A stretch of 30,669 nucleotides of DNA from an uncultured Oscillospiraceae bacterium (GTDB lineage: Bacteria > Bacillota > Clostridia > Oscillospirales > Oscillospiraceae): assembly GCA_934622035.1 (NCBI GenBank), contig CAKTVG010000027.1, forward strand, positions 1 to 30,669. Reading direction: 5' to 3'. Position numbers and translations under genes: made by a program. The notes under the pieces were generated by a model. It was not told the DNA's origin, made no database searches, and was given only the letters and a program-made list of their open reading frames with translations. The stretch's first letter is position 1. The number at the start of each line of letters is the position of its first letter. Positions 27,643 to 30,669 of this stretch are shown in pieces.

Positions 27643-29346
27643 ATGGAAAACTTCAAATTTTCAACCTTGGAGTACAAGCGCCCCGATCTGGAGGCGCACC
27701 GCGCAAAGCTGGGCGAGTGGAAAAACGCGGCTGAGCAGGCGCAGAGCTACGAGGCGCTGCGCGCGCTGATTTTTGAGATGGACCGCGAAAACTGCGCGCT
27801 TTTCACGCAGTATACGATCGCGCATGTCCGCCACACGCTGGACACCCGCGACGAATTTTACGAAGCGGAGATCAACTATCTGCAAGACACGCTGCCGACC
27901 CTCGGCGGTGAGGAGGTCGCGCTCAGCGAGGCGATTGCAACCAGTCCCTTCCGCCCGGAGATTGAGAAGGAATTCGGCAAGCAGTATTTCGTCTCCATGG
28001 ATTTGCAGAAGAAGCTCTTCTGCGAGGCCAATATCCCCCTGCGTCAGCAGGAGAGCCGCCTGACAAACGAATATCAGAAGATCATGGCCACGGCGGAAAT
28101 TCCCTTCGACGGCAAGACGCTGAACCTCTACGGCGTGCAGAAGTACTTTGAGCACCCCGACCGAGCGATGCGCGCCGCCGCGGTCAAGGCATACGCCAAG
28201 TTCTACGAGGACAACGAGCCGCGTCTGGAAGAGATTTGGGACGAGCTGATTCGCATCCGCAATCAGATGGGCAAAAACCTCGGCTACGAAAATTACATTC
28301 CCGTCGGCTATCTCGAGCAGGGCCGCACGGATTACGGCGAAAAAGAGGTCGCGTCCTTCCGCGAGCAGGTGCGCGAGGTCCTTGTGCCGCTGTGCCAGAA
28401 GCTCTATGACGCACAGGCCAAGCGCCTCGGCATCGATCATGTCATGTGGTACGATGAGAAGATGGTGTTCCCGGACGGCAACGCCGAGCCTGCGGGCGAC
28501 GACGAATTCATGGTCAAAACCGCCCAGAAGATGTATCACGAGATCAGCCCGGAGACCGGCGAATTCATCGATTTTATGATCGATCACGAGCTGATGGACC
28601 TGCAGAACAAGCCCGGCAAGGCCTCCACGGGCTATATGACGAGCCTGCCGAGCCTGAAAGCGCCCTTTGTCTTCTCCTGCTTCAACCATACGATTTTTGA
28701 CATGCAGGTGCTGACGCACGAGCTGGGCCACGCCTTTGCGGGCTATATGGCCATGCGCAGCCAGCCTATTTCGGATTACTACAGCGAATCCACGGACATC
28801 GCGGAGATCCATTCCATGTCCATGGAGCAGTTTGCCTACCCCTATGCCGAGTGGTTCTTCGGCGACCAGGCGGATAAGTTCCGCTTTGCGCATTTGCAGG
28901 AGGCCATCACCTTCGTGCCCTTTGGGGTGGCCGTGGACGAGTTCCAGCACATTTGCTACGCGCATCCCGAGCTGACGCCCAAGGAGAGAACCTATCAGTG
29001 GCACCTGCTGGAGGAGAAGTACATGCCGTGGCGCAAGTACGACAGCGACGCCTTTATGGAGCGCGGCGGCTACTGGTACCACAAGCTGCACATCTACCTC
29101 TATCCCTTCTACTACATCAACTACACGCTCACGACCATGGGCGCGATGGAGTTCAAGAAGAAGTACGCTGAAAACAAGGAAGCGGCCTGGCAGGACTATC
29201 TCAAGCTCTGCAAGACCGGCGGCAGCCGCAGCTATCTGGAGACGCTGCGCTATGCCAATGTCTCCAACCCCTTTGAGTCCGGCTCCGTCGCCCGCTCCTG
29301 CGGCTATGCGGAGAAGATCCTGCTCGAGCAGATCGAAAAAATGTAA
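27643..29346 (+). CDS. M3-family zinc oligoendopeptidase (PepF-like)
   Basis: 567 residues. The zinc site HELGH at 359-363 (LTHELGHAFAGY) is followed by the third ligand Glu388 in TDIAEIHSMSMEQF, the usual M3 spacing. The C-terminal YWYHKLHIYLYPFYYINYTL is the substrate-binding helix-rich segment of the family. No signal peptide, so it is probably cytoplasmic and trims short peptides, such as Clp products made by its upstream neighbour; that link is an inference. AAAGGAGA lies five bases before ATG 27643. Confidence 0.93.
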   Translation: MENFKFSTLEYKRPDLEAHRAKLGEWKNAAEQAQSYEALRALIFEMDRENCALFTQYTIAHVRHTLDTRDEFYEAEINYLQDTLPTLGGEEVALSEAIATSPFRPEIEKEFGKQYFVSMDLQKKLFCEANIPLRQQESRLTNEYQKIMATAEIPFDGKTLNLYGVQKYFEHPDRAMRAAAVKAYAKFYEDNEPRLEEIWDELIRIRNQMGKNLGYENYIPVGYLEQGRTDYGEKEVASFREQVREVLVPLCQKLYDAQAKRLGIDHVMWYDEKMVFPDGNAEPAGDDEFMVKTAQKMYHEISPETGEFIDFMIDHELMDLQNKPGKASTGYMTSLPSLKAPFVFSCFNHTIFDMQVLTHELGHAFAGYMAMRSQPISDYYSESTDIAEIHSMSMEQFAYPYAEWFFGDQADKFRFAHLQEAITFVPFGVAVDEFQHICYAHPELTPKERTYQWHLLEEKYMPWRKYDSDAFMERGGYWYHKLHIYLYPFYYINYTLTTMGAMEFKKKYAENKEAAWQDYLKLCKTGGSRSYLETLRYANVSNPFESGSVARSCGYAEKILLEQIEKM

Positions 29347-29367
29347 GAGACGGCGGGGGGAGAGCGC

Positions 29368-30411
29368 ATGAAGAGCCAGAAGGAAACCGATATTTTCGGC
29401 AACGAAAAAATCGTCCATTATGACGACAACGGCATCAAAATCGGAGAAACCTGCGAAGAAACGGATTTCTTCGGGGGCAAGCGCATTGTGCACTATGATC
29501 GCGACGGAATCAAAATCGGCGAGAGCATGAAGAGCACGGATTTTTTCGGCGGCGAGAGCGTCAAGCATTATGACCGCGACGGCGGCTATGCGGGAAAGAC
29601 CTATGAAACCACCGACTTTTTCGGGAACAGGACTGCCGTTCACACCGACAAGGACGGGCAGAAAATCGGAAAAAGCACGGCTGAACGTGACTTTTGGGGA
29701 AATTCCTACACGAAAACCGAGAATACGGCGCCGCGCACCGGGAATGGAGCGCCCGCTTCCTCTGGCTATTCGCCGGCGGTCTATTCCTCGGAAAGCGCGG
29801 GCGGCGGCGCGCTGCTGACCATTTTCAGCATTCCTCTGTTTTTGCTGATGCTGGTGCCCATTTTTGGACTGCTGTACCTGAAGCAGCATGGCGCCGAGTC
29901 CGTGCAGATCATTCGCAGCGTTGTCTGCGCGGGCCTGTGCCCGGTGGTCACGGCGATCTGCATGATCGCCTTCCGCAGAAAGCGCACGGACACGCCGCCG
30001 CAGCGCAAGCTGAAGACAAAGATGATCATTGCAACGTCTGTCCTCTTCCTTGTGCTGGAGGCCTGCTTCGCGCTCTACACCGACCCGTCCGCAGGAGAGG
30101 AAGCCAACGATTCCTTCCTGCTGTTCGTTCTGATCTGGCTTCCGAAGCTGGCATATGCCATCACGGCAGGCTGCTTTGCCCGCAAGAGCGGCGATAAAAT
30201 GGCCAAGGATTCCTGTGCGGCCATCTACCGCTTTGCCTCGCTGACCTTCGGCGGGATTACCGCCGTGATGGAGCTGACGAACATCATCGGCTCGAATATG
30301 GACAACGGCAATCTGCTCCTGCTGTTTCTGCCTGCAATGGGCATCCTCTTCGGCGTAATCGCCTTCCTCCACTGGCTTACCGGCTGGATTTATCGAAAAA
30401 TTGCAAAATAA
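29368..30411 (+). CDS. Membrane protein with N-terminal 25-residue tandem repeats
   Basis: 347 residues. Residues 6-105 are four direct 25-residue repeats of the pattern TDFFG-5-HYDRDG-x-KIGES, with a partial fifth (ERDFWGNSYTKT). Then there is a low-complexity spacer rich in Thr, Pro, Gly and Ser (about 118-150). About six hydrophobic helices follow (LLTIFSIPLFLLMLVPIFGL, GLCPVVTAICMIAF, MIIATSVLFLVLEACFALY and more). No signal peptide precedes the repeats, so they should be cytoplasmic. I know no function for it. The repeated motif looks like a short beta-strand pair, as in WD- or MORN-like repeats, and may bind a partner. It ends the long plus-strand set before the bidirectional terminator. 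Confidence 0.83.
   Translation: MKSQKETDIFGNEKIVHYDDNGIKIGETCEETDFFGGKRIVHYDRDGIKIGESMKSTDFFGGESVKHYDRDGGYAGKTYETTDFFGNRTAVHTDKDGQKIGKSTAERDFWGNSYTKTENTAPRTGNGAPASSGYSPAVYSSESAGGGALLTIFSIPLFLLMLVPIFGLLYLKQHGAESVQIIRSVVCAGLCPVVTAICMIAFRRKRTDTPPQRKLKTKMIIATSVLFLVLEACFALYTDPSAGEEANDSFLLFVLIWLPKLAYAITAGCFARKSGDKMAKDSCAAIYRFASLTFGGITAVMELTNIIGSNMDNGNLLLLFLPAMGILFGVIAFLHWLTGWIYRKIAK
29383..29718 (+). repeat. Four and a half in-frame 75-base repeats
   Basis: Units at 29383-29457, 29458-29532, 29533-29607, 29608-29682 and a partial at 29683-29718. Protein conservation is strong for T-D-F-F-G, H-Y-D-x-D-G and K-I-G. Confidence 0.9.
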
Positions 30412-30442
30412 AGCATCGCCACTCCAACCGGACGGCGACAGT

Positions 30443-30484
30443 AAAAAGAACAAGCTGTTTCGTAAGAAACAGCTTGTTCTTTTG
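30443..30484. terminator. Bidirectional terminator between the repeat-protein gene and rnpB
   Basis: Perfect 15-bp stem (30447-30461 with 30466-30480) with loop GTAA. TTTT follows on the plus strand and TTTTTAC on the minus strand. Confidence 0.9.
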
Positions 30485-30489
30485 CGATC

Positions 30490-30669
30490 GGGACTATAAG
30501 CCGGGTTCTGTAATCGACAGCCATCTATCTCGACGCACCGTTGCCGGTACGCTCAAGCCACCTCCTCGGAGACGGCCGGGCAGGCCAATGTCTCCTCCAC
30601 GGTGTTGCTCCGAATAGAGTTTACAGCGCCGCGATGTTCCCATGCGGCGGGTGAGCTCTTACCTCGCCT
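30490..30669 (-). ncRNA. rnpB: RNase P RNA, 3' part
   Basis: On the minus strand the window edge reads into a bacterial type A RNase P RNA. Its hallmarks are GAGGTAAGAGCTCACC, GTAAACTC ahead of CGGAGCAACACC, AGATAGATGGCTGTC and the 3' ACAGAACCCGGCTTATAG. RNase P removes 5' leaders from precursor tRNAs. The 5' half lies outside the window; the mature 3' end is near 30490, just before the shared terminator. Confidence 0.95.

Noticed and set aside
24676..30453. Very long minus-strand frames (915 and 930 codons) across the Clp, HAD, M3 and repeat-protein genes
   Set aside because: They run through several well-identified plus-strand genes and the gaps between them, with no initiation signal; they result from codon bias in a GC-rich genome.

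Overview
The window looks like a GC-rich chromosome segment of an anaerobic Firmicute in class Clostridia, most probably an Oscillospirales/Oscillospiraceae-type gut bacterium. This is an inference from four things: the rpmG-secE-nusG-rplK-rplA ribosomal cluster, the ecfA1-ecfA2-ecfT-truA order, a ClpE-type unfoldase and Gram-positive cell-wall proteins on a high-GC background. No species is claimed. I see no prophage, insertion sequence, CRISPR array or plasmid function. Almost everything is core or housekeeping DNA.

Layout. 1-1903 (+): the end of a TRIC/UPF0126 membrane protein and a Kef-type cation/proton antiporter. 1951-4146 (-): a three-gene operon (C_GCAxxG_C_C redox protein, unknown protein, alpha/beta hydrolase) with its own promoter. 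4210-4545: a cobalamin riboswitch on the minus strand. Its transcript meets two intrinsic terminators before that operon's promoter, so no gene obviously depends on it. 4562-5607 (+): a second, membrane-anchored alpha/beta hydrolase and an isolated tRNA-Thr(GGT). 5899-8397 (-): a large secreted SGNH/DUF4886-like protein. Its hydrolase core sits between two 190-residue copies of one domain, and it ends in a PKTGD wall-sorting signal.

8634-11088 (-): rpmG, secE, nusG, rplK, rplA, a terminator and a small XRE regulator; rplJ-rplL are not here. The two gaps flanking rplK carry a shared hairpin motif that may be an L1 autoregulatory site. 11363-15901: ruvX (+), then minus-strand genes for a two-polypeptide TSUP permease, the t6A dehydratase TcdA, a SurA/PrsA-like membrane foldase, a DUF1292 protein and a small secreted protein. 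Between the foldase and the DUF1292 gene lies a roughly 200-nt structured RNA that folds like 6S RNA. 16071-30411 (+): eleven genes in one direction with little spacing: class A PBP, rRNA methyltransferase, ECF transporter module (A1, A2, T), truA, a DUF5711-like protein, ClpE-like unfoldase, a membrane-fused HAD phosphatase, an M3 oligopeptidase and a 25-residue-repeat membrane protein. A bidirectional terminator then separates this set from the 3' part of rnpB (RNase P RNA) on the minus strand.

Functional themes are translation and transcription (ribosomal operon, NusG, RuvX, TruA, TcdA, rRNA methylase, RNase P and the 6S candidate), the envelope (PBP1A, foldase, SecE, wall-anchored SGNH protein), vitamin uptake and sensing (ECF module, cobalamin riboswitch) and protein turnover (ClpE-like, M3 peptidase). 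Several starts are placed by their ribosome-binding sites rather than by the longest open frame. rpmG was found by eye. The most unusual items are the gene-less cobalamin riboswitch, the 6S-like RNA, the zinc-ribbon insertion in the PBP, the duplicated-domain SGNH protein and the 25-residue-repeat protein.
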